A stretch of DNA of 64,000 bases from Croceicoccus gelatinilyticus (GTDB lineage Bacteria; Pseudomonadota; Alphaproteobacteria; Sphingomonadales; Sphingomonadaceae): NCBI RefSeq assembly GCF_018398395.1, contig NZ_JAHCBF010000005.1, forward strand, positions 1-64,000. Reading direction: 5' to 3'. Shown one piece after another: positions 16,854 through 26,356 of this stretch. Position 1 is the first letter of the stretch, and the number at the start of each line of letters is the position of its first letter. The notes under the pieces were generated by a model. That model made no database searches and was not told the origin of the DNA. It was given only the letters and a program-made list of their open reading frames with translations. The position numbers and the translations under genes were made by a program.

Positions 16854-19124
16854 TTATTGAGCGGCGGTCGAACGCGAGAGCAGCACTACCAGATAGCCCT
16901 TGTACTTGTTCGCTTGCGAGACGACGTCCTTCGCCTCCCCCGCATTTTCCGCCTTGCGAATGTCACCAGCCAACCGGTCTAGATAGGCGACGTACTGCTT
17001 CGCCCTGTCGGCATTGTCCTTCCGCAGTTCGTAGTTGGCTTTTTCGGAATCGCTGGCCTTGGAACCGGGCCTACGCCCCTCACCCATCGCGATAACTCTT
17101 GCCGCAAGATCCTTGGCACTCGCGACGATGCCGTCGACCTCCGTAATGCGCGCAGCGGGGGAGAACGCCGCGGGCTCGCTCGTCGGTTCTGGAGCGGCGG
17201 CTGCAATGGCGGGTTCGTCTTCGGCGGGCGTCGTGGCGCTATTGCGCGCCAGTCGAGTTGCTTGAGTACTCGCGGCCACGAACTCGGCATAATCGGTGAG
17301 AGCAGCGCGCGTCGCGGTCAGCGATCCCTCGAAGCCGTCGGCCTGTTCTGTCGCCGCTGTGCTTGTGATCAATGCCTCGCGGCTTGCCTGTAATTTGTCG
17401 GCGAGTTTGCGCTCGTTCGCGTTCGCCCTGCTGCCCGGCACCGTCCATGGCGCGGTGCGGGCCAAAGTCCGGCTCTTTTGCTGTGCATCGCTCAGAAGAC
17501 CGGTAGAAAAAACCTCCAGCGCCTGCGACGCGGCGAGGTTCATTTCCGCCATTCCCTCGCGGAGCTCATCGGCCTCTGCCTTTTCCGCGGCCCTGATCGC
17601 CAACGCTTCGTAACGACCAGTCAGATCGGTAGCCGCATCATCCAGCCCCTTGGCAAGCGCCCCGCCCGCCCCGGCGTTGCGCGCCTCTGTGGCGAGTGAC
17701 AGGAGCGCTTCCGAAAGACCCGACACGGCGGTGAGGTCGACGCCATCGCTGGATACTATCGGCGCTGCCAGCGGGGTCGGCCCCTCGGGAGGCCGGCTGC
17801 TTTGTGCCCAGAAGAAGCCGCCGACGAAAATGGCAATGGCCGCAGCTCCGATCCCGGCGATCAGGGCCGGGCGAACACCGGGCCCCTTCTCCTTGGCGGC
17901 ATCCACGGCCTTGGGAGAAGCATCGATCGGATTTTCTGGTGTGGCGACATGCTCTGCAACCGGTGGCGGGGTCGGTACCGTGGCGGGTTCCTCGACCAAC
18001 TCCGCAGGCGGATCAATCGCAGCCTTGCGCGGCCACGCACCGGTCGCTTCACCCGCCAGCTTGAAACTCGCCTGACTGGCCCGATCGGGTACGTCGGTCT
18101 CACCATCGATCATGTGCTGCACCCCATCGGGCGGCGCATTTACCGGAACGATTGGCTGGGGCATGTCTTCGATCCTGACGATCCGCGTCGCGTCGTCATC
18201 GTCGAAGTCAGGCAGGTGCATCGGGGCGGGCCCTGCATAGTCCTCATCAAACATGCGCAGCCATTCACCGATGGACTGCGGACGATCATCGGGACGAATG
18301 ATCATCGCCGCATCGATCGCCTTCAACGTCCGCTGCGAGAAGCCTGGCCAGTCGCCTTCGGCAAGGTTCTTACCCAGTCCGCCATGCAACCGTTCGAGAA
18401 CTTCAGGCGGCTTTTCGCCGGTGACGCATTCATGCAGCACGACGCCCAGCGCGTAGATATCGGTCCACGGCCCTTGTTCGTAGGTCTTCACGTACTGCTC
18501 GATCGCGGCATAGGGCGGCGTGTGGAACGTGACCGTCGTGCTCGTCGCCTGGTTCGCATCGAAGCGTGCCGACCCGAAGTCGATCAGCACCGGCCGACCG
18601 TCATCGTTGATCAGGATATTGGGCGGCTTGATGTCGCGGTGGAGGACGCCAACGCGGTGGGCCCGCTCCAGCCCCTCGGCGATCGGGCGGACGAGATCGA
18701 GCAGCTCGGCCTCGGCGAATTTCCTGCCGCTTTTCAACAGTCGCGACAGTGAAACGCCGTCCTCGAAGTCCATGACCATGTAGGCCGTGCCGTGGATTTC
18801 GAACAGGCTGCGCACGCTGACGATGTTGGGATGGCGAGTCGGGGTCGACAGGTTCCAGAGGAGTTTTGCCTCCTCCACGAACTTCTTCAGACCCAGCGCG
18901 TGGATTTCCTCGGCATCGGAATCGATCGGCACGACCGTATCGCCATCCCGCCTTTCGGCGATGGAGCTCGGAAAATATTCCTTGATGGCAACTAGTTCGT
19001 CGAAATAGATGCCGCGGCCCTTGTAGACGATCCCGAAACCGCCGACGCCCAATACTTCCTCGAGCCGCCATTCGCGCAGCACGGTTCCCGCCGGAAGTGC
19101 TTTTGTACTGTAAGGCTTGTTCAT
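16854..19124 (-). CDS. Membrane-anchored Ser/Thr protein kinase (eukaryotic-like)
   Basis: 756 aa. Residues ~18-290 are a Hanks-type kinase domain: glycine loop GVGGFG, Lys48 in VAIKEYF, catalytic loop HRDIKPPN with Asp164, and DFG Asp182. An acidic/Pro-rich linker leads to one transmembrane segment around residue 425 (ALIAGIGAAAIAIFVGGFFW). The C-terminal ~300 residues are Ala/Glu-rich and helical, probably periplasmic, without PASTA motifs. It is divergent from a PP2C phosphatase gene that could reverse its phosphorylations. The nearby FHA-phosphatase is a plausible reader of its phospho-threonines. Kinase identity is firm; the signal sensed is unknown. Confidence 0.94.
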   Translation of the reverse strand: MNKPYSTKALPAGTVLREWRLEEVLGVGGFGIVYKGRGIYFDELVAIKEYFPSSIAERRDGDTVVPIDSDAEEIHALGLKKFVEEAKLLWNLSTPTRHPNIVSVRSLFEIHGTAYMVMDFEDGVSLSRLLKSGRKFAEAELLDLVRPIAEGLERAHRVGVLHRDIKPPNILINDDGRPVLIDFGSARFDANQATSTTVTFHTPPYAAIEQYVKTYEQGPWTDIYALGVVLHECVTGEKPPEVLERLHGGLGKNLAEGDWPGFSQRTLKAIDAAMIIRPDDRPQSIGEWLRMFDEDYAGPAPMHLPDFDDDDATRIVRIEDMPQPIVPVNAPPDGVQHMIDGETDVPDRASQASFKLAGEATGAWPRKAAIDPPAELVEEPATVPTPPPVAEHVATPENPIDASPKAVDAAKEKGPGVRPALIAGIGAAAIAIFVGGFFWAQSSRPPEGPTPLAAPIVSSDGVDLTAVSGLSEALLSLATEARNAGAGGALAKGLDDAATDLTGRYEALAIRAAEKAEADELREGMAEMNLAASQALEVFSTGLLSDAQQKSRTLARTAPWTVPGSRANANERKLADKLQASREALITSTAATEQADGFEGSLTATRAALTDYAEFVAASTQATRLARNSATTPAEDEPAIAAAAPEPTSEPAAFSPAARITEVDGIVASAKDLAARVIAMGEGRRPGSKASDSEKANYELRKDNADRAKQYVAYLDRLAGDIRKAENAGEAKDVVSQANKYKGYLVVLLSRSTAAQ

Positions 19125-19147
19125 CGCGTGCCCCCCGGCCTAGACTT

Positions 19148-19194
19148 GCTGCAATGCAGCGAGAATCGCAAGCCGGTTGATTCGGCATATGCCG
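19148..19194. promoter_or_regulatory. Two palindromes in the kinase/phosphatase divergent promoter region
   Basis: GCTGCA-A-TGCAGC (19148-19160) and the perfect 12-mer CGGCATATGCCG (19183-19194) lie in the 103-bp gap between the divergent kinase and PP2C genes. Dyad symmetry and position suggest operator sites for a dimeric regulator. No regulator is identified. Confidence 0.4.
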
Positions 19195-19227
19195 GATTGA
19201 TCAGCGTCACCTGGTCACGGGGGGATC

Positions 19228-19926
19228 ATGGGCTTCACTTGCGCGGTACGAACGCATCCGGGCTTGCGCCGCAAGCACAACGAGGATGCCGTCCTGTCAC
19301 GACCCGATCAGGGCCTGTGGGCCGTGGCCGACGGCATGGGCGGGCACGAGGCCGGTGACCTTGCAAGTGGCATGATCGTGGATGCACTCGGCGGGCTTTC
19401 GCGGCCGACCCCTGAAACGGTTGCAGCGAAATTGCGCACCGTGAACGACGCACTCGTCGATCTGGGCGCAGGGCATTTTCAGCAACGCACGATCGGCAGC
19501 ACTGCCGTCGCACTAGTCATTCAGGACACGCAATTCCGCTGCCTCTGGGTCGGTGACAGTCGCGCTTACATGATGCGCAGCGGCGAACTGATGCAGATGA
19601 CCCGCGACCACAGCCTTGTGCAGGAACTCGTCGATGCAGGTATGCTGGAACCCGATGAGGTCGAGGGGCATCCCAATGCCAATGTGGTTACGCGGGCCGT
19701 GGGGGCATCGGATGATCTGGTTGTCGATGTCGTCGGCGGCAGCGCGAAGGTGGGCGATCTGTTCCTGCTTGCGAGCGATGGGCTGACGAAGGTCGTTACC
19801 GATGGGGAATTGGCACAAAGGCTTCAGGGCGATGGTCTTGAGACTATTGCCGACGGGTTGATCGAAACGACGCTTGAACGCGGTGCACCGGACAATGTCA
19901 CCCTCGTGCTCGTCAGGACCGAATGA
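19228..19926 (+). CDS. PP2C-type Ser/Thr protein phosphatase (Stp/PrpC-like)
   Basis: 232 aa, typical of single-domain bacterial PP2C. Metal-binding and catalytic motifs are present: RKHNEDAVL, VADGMGGHEAGD, WVGDSRAY, LASDGLTK and GAPDNVTLVLV. A GGGGGGATC ribosome site precedes the ATG. It is divergent from the Ser/Thr kinase, the common kinase/phosphatase pairing, and so probably dephosphorylates that kinase and its substrates. The glutaminase gene follows 75 nt later in the same direction. Confidence 0.94.
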   Translation: MGFTCAVRTHPGLRRKHNEDAVLSRPDQGLWAVADGMGGHEAGDLASGMIVDALGGLSRPTPETVAAKLRTVNDALVDLGAGHFQQRTIGSTAVALVIQDTQFRCLWVGDSRAYMMRSGELMQMTRDHSLVQELVDAGMLEPDEVEGHPNANVVTRAVGASDDLVVDVVGGSAKVGDLFLLASDGLTKVVTDGELAQRLQGDGLETIADGLIETTLERGAPDNVTLVLVRTE

Positions 19927-20001
19927 ACGGGTCACAAAATTGTTGCATCGCACAAAGAGGAATGATGATATTCGCCCGGGTGGGCAATTGGGGGATCACG
20001 C

Positions 20002-20991
20002 ATGGCAACACAGCGGCACGCTCTATCGAGTAAAAGCGAATTCGAGAGTGCGCTGGAACGGGCCTATGCGTCGCAGATCGACAATCACGCTGGCGCGGTT
20101 GCCGACTATATCCCCGAATTGACGAAGGCTAATCCCGATCACTTCGGCATGGCAATTGCTACCGCCAAGGGACGCATATTCGAAGTCGGCAATACCGACA
20201 TTCCCTTCACCATCCAGTCTGTGTCAAAGGCTTTCGTCTTTTGCCTCGCGCTTGAACTCGCCGGGCCGGAACTGGTCGCCGAAAGGGTCGGCGTGGAACC
20301 CAGCGGCGATCCGTTCAATGCGATCGTGTTTGATCCAGGTACGAACCGGCCATTCAACCCGATGGTCAATGCCGGCGCCATCGCGGTGGCAGGGATAATC
20401 TACGAAAAGCTTGGCAAGGACGCTTTTGCTTTCCTGATCGACCGCTTTTCCGATGCGGCCGGCAATCGGCTGGACCTCAATCAATCGGTCTATCAATCGG
20501 AGGCCGAAACCGGTCACCGCAACCGGGCCATCGCACATCTGCTCTTGGCCAACGATGCCCTCGCCGTGCCGCCGGACGAGGCACTCGACCTGTATTTCCG
20601 TCAATGTTCGATCAACGTGTCGGCAGCCGACCTTGCCTGGATGGGCGCGACTTTTGCCAATATGGGGACTAATCCGGTCACCAAGAAATTCGCATTCGAC
20701 ATTGCCGCCGTTCGCTCCACCCTCGCCGTGATGTTCACCTGCGGGATGTACGATTATGCCGGCCACTGGGCGTACGATGTCGGCATTCCGGCCAAGAGCG
20801 GTGTCGGCGGAGGGATCGTTGGCGTGGTCAACCGCCAACTCGGCATCGCGAGCTATTCGCCCAGGCTTGATCCCAAGGGCAACTCGGTCCGCGGAGTTGG
20901 CGGCTTTCAGGTCCTGGCGGACCATTTCGGGCTGCACGCGTTCGATTGCACGAACATCGGTTCGTCCTTCATTTCATCGCTAGTGCGCTAA
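20002..20991 (+). CDS. glsA: Glutaminase A
   Basis: 329 aa, slightly longer than the ~310 aa of most bacterial glutaminases. The active site SVSK (Ser73, Lys76) sits in the beta-lactamase-like fold, followed by FNPMVNAGAIA and a C-terminal GVGGGIVGVVN motif of the family. It hydrolyses glutamine to glutamate and ammonia in the cytoplasm. It follows the PP2C gene at 75 nt, with a GGGGGATC ribosome site. Some glutaminases are fused to STAS or cyclic-nucleotide domains; here such signalling genes are neighbours instead. Control by that signalling is only a suggestion. Confidence 0.93.
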   Translation: MATQRHALSSKSEFESALERAYASQIDNHAGAVADYIPELTKANPDHFGMAIATAKGRIFEVGNTDIPFTIQSVSKAFVFCLALELAGPELVAERVGVEPSGDPFNAIVFDPGTNRPFNPMVNAGAIAVAGIIYEKLGKDAFAFLIDRFSDAAGNRLDLNQSVYQSEAETGHRNRAIAHLLLANDALAVPPDEALDLYFRQCSINVSAADLAWMGATFANMGTNPVTKKFAFDIAAVRSTLAVMFTCGMYDYAGHWAYDVGIPAKSGVGGGIVGVVNRQLGIASYSPRLDPKGNSVRGVGGFQVLADHFGLHAFDCTNIGSSFISSLVR

Positions 20992-21001
20992 ACCCGCCCC
21001 C

Positions 21002-22333
21002 TCAACCGAGGTAAGCCGTACCGACATCGATCGCGACGGTCGTGCCAGGCGAGTAGAGGTTTACGAACAGCGTTCGCCCATCGGGCGAGAAACAGGCCCC
21101 GGCCAACTCGGTCTGCAGACGCAGCCGCGCAAGCGGATAGGCCGTCCCGTCGGGCATGACGCAGCGCAGATGATTATCGACGACGTCGGTATACTGGTCC
21201 TCGCAGACGATCAGGCAGCCGTTCGGCGCGATCGTCAGGTTGTCACCATAGTCGAACTGCTCGCTGCTCTCGCTTTCGAAGAAAAGCTGCATGCGGTCGG
21301 CTTCACCACCCACACCGGGCACAAGGCGGAAGATCTGGCCAAGCTTGGCCGCGCCGCCCGAAGTGCAGCAGAAATAGAGCTCGCCCTCGCCCATGTGGAT
21401 ACCCTCGCCCCGCGCGAAGATTGCGCCGCCGGCATCCGCCGTACGGAAGCGCAGATCATCGTCAGGTGCTTCGGGGTTGTCGAGGTCGATCCACGTAACT
21501 TCCGCCCAGCCACGCGGCGCAAAACCGCTGCCGTTCCAATTGCGCGTGTCGGCAGCCTGACCAATCACTTTCGCAGCCTGCAACCGTCCACCCTCTGCCA
21601 GATGGCCCGGACGGTTCGGGATGAAGCGATAGAGTGCACTCTCGTCCCGGTCCTCGGTCATGTAGACGATGCCTGTGCGCGGATCGACGGCGGCCGCTTC
21701 ACGCTTGAACCGGCCCATCGCTTTCAAGGGTACCGCATCGACCATGCCGGGTGCATCTGCAGGCACCTCGAAAATCCAGCCATGCGGCTTCGTCGCTTCG
21801 TCGCCCGGGGTGGTGACGTCCTCTTCGCACGTCAGCCAGCTACCCCAAGGCGTGATACCGCCCGCGCAATTGCGAATGGTACCGGCGAGCGAGCGATGCT
21901 GGCGCTTTACCGCCAAGGTCACGGGGTCGAGGATCAGCGTCGTCGTACCGCCCGGCAGCGGAGCGCCGCCCGGTGCCGTGTCGAAGCCCGACACCAGTTC
22001 CCCGCCCGGTGCGTCCTTGACCTTGAGTTCGTGATTGCGAACCAGCGCAAGCGAACCATCCGCCAGACCGATGCAGCCCATACCATCAGCCTTGTCGGGG
22101 ACGGTCAGGCCATCATCCATCACGTCGCCGAGGCTGGATATCACGCGATAGGTCATGCCCCGAGGCAGGTCGAGAATGCCTGCGGGATCGGGAACAAGCG
22201 GCCCGAACGGCGACGCCAAGGCAGAAGAGCCCGACAGGCTACGAGCCGTGCAGCCACTGGCCAGCAAGGCAGCGAAGGCCCCCGCCGTCGACTTGAGAAA
22301 GCGACGGCGGGAAGCGCTATTTTCGTGGATCAT
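21002..22333 (-). CDS. PhoX-like alkaline phosphatase family protein (DUF839), Tat-exported
   Basis: 443 aa. The N-terminus has a twin-arginine signal (SRRRFLKSTAG) followed by AALLASGC, which may be a lipobox. The body matches the PhoX/DUF839 family of calcium-dependent, beta-propeller phosphatases: GLADGSLALVRNHEL, NCAGGITPWGSWLTCEE, KREAAAVDPRTGIVYMTED, FEVPADAP and NLYSPGTT. Its start overlaps the phytase stop (ATGA), placing it third in a receptor-phytase-phosphatase operon. It likely releases phosphate from esters left by phytase action outside the inner membrane. Family good; the substrate is inferred. Confidence 0.86.
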   Translation of the reverse strand: MIHENSASRRRFLKSTAGAFAALLASGCTARSLSGSSALASPFGPLVPDPAGILDLPRGMTYRVISSLGDVMDDGLTVPDKADGMGCIGLADGSLALVRNHELKVKDAPGGELVSGFDTAPGGAPLPGGTTTLILDPVTLAVKRQHRSLAGTIRNCAGGITPWGSWLTCEEDVTTPGDEATKPHGWIFEVPADAPGMVDAVPLKAMGRFKREAAAVDPRTGIVYMTEDRDESALYRFIPNRPGHLAEGGRLQAAKVIGQAADTRNWNGSGFAPRGWAEVTWIDLDNPEAPDDDLRFRTADAGGAIFARGEGIHMGEGELYFCCTSGGAAKLGQIFRLVPGVGGEADRMQLFFESESSEQFDYGDNLTIAPNGCLIVCEDQYTDVVDNHLRCVMPDGTAYPLARLRLQTELAGACFSPDGRTLFVNLYSPGTTVAIDVGTAYLG

Positions 22334-23340
22334 TTCAGTTCCAGAGCCGCGACGATTTCGTCCCAGCGGACCATCTTGAAATTCTGCGCACCGGCGGCGT
22401 TGATGCCGTCCTGTGCGATGAAGATCCCGGCAGGGAACGTCGGTCCGAAATTACCGGCCTTCACCTCGATCCCGTCGGTTTCGTCAGTTGCCCCGAATTC
22501 ACCCGCAACGACGCGGAAGCGCCCTGCAAATGTCATGTCGGGCAAGCGATAGACGGCATACGCGCTGTCACCCTGGCTCGACGCGACAAGCCAGCCTGAG
22601 TCCGTACCTTCCGCTACGAGAGCGAGGCCTTCGACATCGGCGATCAGCTGTTCGTTATCGATGGGCGCGACGATTTCACCTTGGGTCTCGCCCGGCTCAA
22701 AGCGCCAGATGCCGGCCACTTCCTCACCGACGTAGAACGTGCCGTCGCGGGGATCGACGACACACCCTTCGGCCTGGCTCGGCACGCTAAGCGTGCGAAC
22801 CCGCGTCGAAGCAGGTGTCGCCAGATCGAGTGCGTATTCCTCGATCGTACCGTCTTTCAGGACCGAAAAGGCATGAAGGGCATCGGGTGCCTTGTGCAGG
22901 CAGAAGCCATAGCCCTCGCCCGTGCCGCCCGGCACTTTGCCAAGCGCAGTCAGTTTGCCTTCGTGAGACAGGCGATAGAGGCGGATGGCCGCGTTAAGCT
23001 CATCCGTGCGGTCGCTGGCCGCAACGATGATGCCTTCTTCGCCCATGTCGAACAGGTCGACGTTGTTGAGCTCGCCGTCCGGGGCATAGTCGAGCACTTC
23101 GCCATCCATCGAATAGACGTAGAGCCCGGCTTTCTTGTCTGTCCCGACAATAAGGCTGGCGCCAGGTTCATCGACATTGCGCCAGATGGCCGGATCGTCT
23201 GCTGCGTCCGCGTTGGCAGTACCGACGGGCGATGTCTCCCCCCGGGCCACGACTTCAGCCGTAGGCAGGGGGGAAACGATCGGCGTGGTGGCGCAGCCGC
23301 ACAAGGCGGCTGCACCGATCAGGGCAGGAAGGGCGCGCAT
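22330..23340 (-). CDS. Beta-propeller phytase, predicted lipoprotein
   Basis: 336 aa from the ATG at 23340, which overlaps the receptor stop (TGATG). A longer frame starts inside the receptor gene and lacks a signal at its start. The signal MRALPALIGAAALCGC ends in a likely lipobox (LCGC). The mature part shows beta-propeller phytase motifs: DDPAIWRNVDEPGASLIVGTDKK, GLYVYSMDGE, NNVDL, GYGFCLH, AEGCVVD and DVEGLAL. Family members hydrolyse phytate (inositol hexakisphosphate) in a calcium-dependent way. Coupling to a TonB receptor and a PhoX-like enzyme indicates phytate use as a phosphorus source. Confidence 0.92.
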   Translation of the reverse strand: MRALPALIGAAALCGCATTPIVSPLPTAEVVARGETSPVGTANADAADDPAIWRNVDEPGASLIVGTDKKAGLYVYSMDGEVLDYAPDGELNNVDLFDMGEEGIIVAASDRTDELNAAIRLYRLSHEGKLTALGKVPGGTGEGYGFCLHKAPDALHAFSVLKDGTIEEYALDLATPASTRVRTLSVPSQAEGCVVDPRDGTFYVGEEVAGIWRFEPGETQGEIVAPIDNEQLIADVEGLALVAEGTDSGWLVASSQGDSAYAVYRLPDMTFAGRFRVVAGEFGATDETDGIEVKAGNFGPTFPAGIFIAQDGINAAGAQNFKMVRWDEIVAALELK

Positions 23341-26198
23341 CAGAACACCACCCGCGCGCCGAACTTGGCGGTCCAGTCGTATTCTTCGTACTGGTACACG
23401 TTCCGCTGGTTGCCCAGATTGTTGTACGCAAAGTACTTGGCGTTGTTGATGTTGATCCACTCGCCAAAGATCTGGACCATGTCGGTCAGCTGGTACTTGG
23501 CGCTGAGGTCAAGCTGGAAATGGTCGTCGACGTAGCGATCCTCTTCCGGCTCGTCGCCAAGCTCGTCGAGATACTTGTCGCGGAAGGTACCCGACAGGCG
23601 CAGCGATAGCGGGCCCTTTTCATATCCCAGAACGGCGTTGAACGTGTGCTTGGACGTCGAAGGCAGCGTGATCTTGCGAAGTTCGCTCACGTCGCCATCG
23701 GTCGGCACCGTACCGGTCGCGTCGGTATAAGTGTAGTTTGCCTGGACCACGAACCCGTCGAGCGGGGCCGGAAGCATTGTCAGCGCTTGCGAGAAGCTGA
23801 GCTCCGCACCGAAGACTTCCGCGCTCGGCCCGTTGATCGGAATGACCGCCTCGTCGGCGTAAATGCCATTGAAGGTCACGCCTTCCTGCACCGTATCGAC
23901 GATGTAGTTCTTCACGTCCTTGTAGAAGACAGCGGCGCTGATGCCGCCCGTACGCGACATGTACCATTCGAGCGAGGCATCGAGGTTCCATGCCTCGTAG
24001 GGATCGAGGTCCGGGTTACCGAATTCGCCTTCGATCTCGTCATCGTCGTTGATCTCGACGGCAAAGCGCGGGGCCAGCTTCGAAAGCTTCGGACGGACAA
24101 GGCTGCGATAACCGGCAAGACGGACCAGCACGTCTGCCTGAACCTCGTAACGCAGGTTCAGGCTCGGCAGAAGATGACCGTAGTCCTTCTCGTACTGCAC
24201 AGGCGAGAAGACGACGGTATCGTCGGTTGCAGTCGTGCCATCGGGAAGCGTGGAGTCTTCCTCGTAGAGCGTGACCGTGTTGCCGAAGATGTCGTTCTTC
24301 GTGTGCTCGTAACGCAGGCCACCGATCGCGCGAAGCGGGCCGTTGTCGTAAGTCGCCATGACGTAGCCGGCCATGATGTCTTCATCGACGCGGTAATCCT
24401 CGACCGAAGAATCGAATGCCGTGTCCACGCCCTGAAGCTCGAACTGGTCGAAGTTGTCGTAGAAGAACTCGGTCGGCGCGGTGAAATCAGGCAGCGGAGA
24501 GATGCCGATCAGGTCGAAGGTCTGGTAACCCTGCACCATGTCGAGCGTATAGTCGCCGTCACCGTCCCACTCGTAGAACTCGACCGTCTTGTCGTAGGTC
24601 TTCTTGCGGAAGCGCCCCTTGGCACCGGCCTGAACGGTCAGGCTGGCATTGCCCATGAACATCTCGTACCCGGCGTCGAACTGGCCGGCGTATTCCTCGT
24701 CCTCGGCGCTCGACAGTGCGGTAAGTTCAATGTCCTTCAGTTCGTAGCCTGCAGGATCGAAAAAGCCCGAAGTGTTGCCCGATGCCGAGTAGAGCGGCAC
24801 GCGCGGATCGGAATAGTCGACGCCGATCAGCAATTCGTCGCCAACGATGCCGCTGTCGCCTTCGAAATCCTGTTCGAACTGTGTCGGGTCGAGCGAGCCG
24901 TTCTCCCGTTCGGTCGCCTTGGCGTAGCTGGCCGAATACTCGGCAAAGAAGCCGCTATCGAACTCGGTCTCACCACCCACCACGATCGAATAGATGCGTT
25001 GGCGTTCGAAGCGGTCCTTTACGTCACGTTCTGCGGTGAACTCGGCCGTGTCGGACGAATAGGTGGCCGTGCTGCCGGCGAAAGTCGGCAGGGCATCGTC
25101 TTCGAAATCGCCGAAGTCGAACGTCAGGCGGCGGCGGAATTCCTGGTCGTCGAACTGGCTCCACGTGCCCTTGATGTAGAGTTCGGTCGTGTCGCCGGCG
25201 CGGAAGTCCATGCCCAGCGTCGCGCTGATGCGCTCACGCTCGACGTCATAATCGCGATACTGGATTTCCTGCGCGTATGGCGTGCCGCCATCGTCGGTCC
25301 AGTCGTCAGCCTCGATGTTGTCGGTTTCGAACTTGCGCTGGTAATAGGAAACGCCGCCCGAAATACCGACGTTCTCGCCAAGACGGCTGGCGAAGTCGAT
25401 GCTGCCCTTGGGGGTCAGTTCGTTGGCCTTGTCGTTGTAGCTGCCCTCGATCTTGGCGACGAGCAGGTCCTTTTCGCGGTCGAAGGCGCTGGTCGTCTCG
25501 ATCTCGATGCTGGCGCCGATGGTGTCGGCGTCCATGTCGGGAGTGAGCGACTTTTTCACTTCGATAGATTCGATGATGTCCGAGCTGATGACATCAAGCG
25601 CGACCGAGCGGACATCGCTTTCCGGAGCCGGCAAGCGCACGCCGTTGAGCGAGGTCGAATTCAATTCGGGATCAAGGCCGCGAACCGAAACGAAACGGCC
25701 CTCGCCCTGATCGTTCAGGACGTTGACGCCCGGCAAGCGGCGCAGCGATTCCGCGACGTTCTGGTCAGGAAACTGGCCGATGGCGTCACGCGTGATAACG
25801 TCGCTGACGGTGTCGGCGGCGCGCTTGCGCGACAGGGCGCTGCCAAGGTTGGCGCGTTGACCGACCACGAGGATCTGGCCGTCGAGACCGGCGAGCGTAA
25901 AGTCGGCATCGACCGAGCCGGTCGGCGGGACCGTGACGGTTATTTCCTGGGCTTGGGCCCCGATGTAGTCCGCGCGAAGCGTATATGTGCCCGCGGGCAC
26001 GTCGACGAAGCGGAAAGTACCGTCGCTGGCCGTTGCGGCCTTGCGATCAAGCTCCTCGATCTCGACCTCAACCGCGCGAAGACCTGCGGTGCCGGTTGCG
26101 TCGATGACGCTACCTTCGATTTCCCCTGCGATTGCCGGTGCGCTGCCCAGCGCAATAGCCCCCATGGCAGCCCCGAGGAGCCAGCGTGACGATCCCAT
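23340..26198 (-). CDS. TonB-dependent receptor of the phytate operon
   Basis: 952 aa with signal peptide MGSSRWLLGAAMGAIALGSAPAIAG and a strong GGAGG site. Residues ~25-105 are a carboxypeptidase-regulatory-like domain (FRFVDVPAGTYTLRADYIG). Then comes the plug (VISSDIIESIEVKKS, LRRLPGVNVLNDQGEGRFVSVRG) and a 22-strand-type barrel ending in Phe (GARVVF). This is the Xanthomonas-type receptor class often used for complex organic nutrients. It is the first gene of the operon, and the phytase and PhoX genes overlap behind it. Uptake of phytate or its breakdown products is inferred from that context. Confidence 0.93.
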   Translation of the reverse strand: MGSSRWLLGAAMGAIALGSAPAIAGEIEGSVIDATGTAGLRAVEVEIEELDRKAATASDGTFRFVDVPAGTYTLRADYIGAQAQEITVTVPPTGSVDADFTLAGLDGQILVVGQRANLGSALSRKRAADTVSDVITRDAIGQFPDQNVAESLRRLPGVNVLNDQGEGRFVSVRGLDPELNSTSLNGVRLPAPESDVRSVALDVISSDIIESIEVKKSLTPDMDADTIGASIEIETTSAFDREKDLLVAKIEGSYNDKANELTPKGSIDFASRLGENVGISGGVSYYQRKFETDNIEADDWTDDGGTPYAQEIQYRDYDVERERISATLGMDFRAGDTTELYIKGTWSQFDDQEFRRRLTFDFGDFEDDALPTFAGSTATYSSDTAEFTAERDVKDRFERQRIYSIVVGGETEFDSGFFAEYSASYAKATERENGSLDPTQFEQDFEGDSGIVGDELLIGVDYSDPRVPLYSASGNTSGFFDPAGYELKDIELTALSSAEDEEYAGQFDAGYEMFMGNASLTVQAGAKGRFRKKTYDKTVEFYEWDGDGDYTLDMVQGYQTFDLIGISPLPDFTAPTEFFYDNFDQFELQGVDTAFDSSVEDYRVDEDIMAGYVMATYDNGPLRAIGGLRYEHTKNDIFGNTVTLYEEDSTLPDGTTATDDTVVFSPVQYEKDYGHLLPSLNLRYEVQADVLVRLAGYRSLVRPKLSKLAPRFAVEINDDDEIEGEFGNPDLDPYEAWNLDASLEWYMSRTGGISAAVFYKDVKNYIVDTVQEGVTFNGIYADEAVIPINGPSAEVFGAELSFSQALTMLPAPLDGFVVQANYTYTDATGTVPTDGDVSELRKITLPSTSKHTFNAVLGYEKGPLSLRLSGTFRDKYLDELGDEPEEDRYVDDHFQLDLSAKYQLTDMVQIFGEWININNAKYFAYNNLGNQRNVYQYEEYDWTAKFGARVVF

Positions 26199-26356
26199 TA
26201 TTCAACCTCCGTGATGTTGTCGGGAGGCCGGATAGGAGCGTCATTTTACTGGTTCGCGACGTTACGAAGAAAGTCCCGTGACGCATGTGCGAATGCTGTA
26301 ATGGATTGGAAACATAACAATTGCGTCGCCAACATTCGCAAACGCAGTGCATCGGG

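Noticed and set aside
23646-26189. An 847-codon open frame antisense to the TonB receptor gene
   Set aside because: It mirrors a clear receptor gene in GC-rich DNA, where antisense frames stay open by codon bias. Its protein is low-complexity Val/Arg/Asp-rich without motifs.
26280-26330. Possible Pho box upstream of the phytate operon
   Set aside because: CTGTAAT and a TGTTATG-like heptamer are present, but spacing and second repeat do not fit the consensus.
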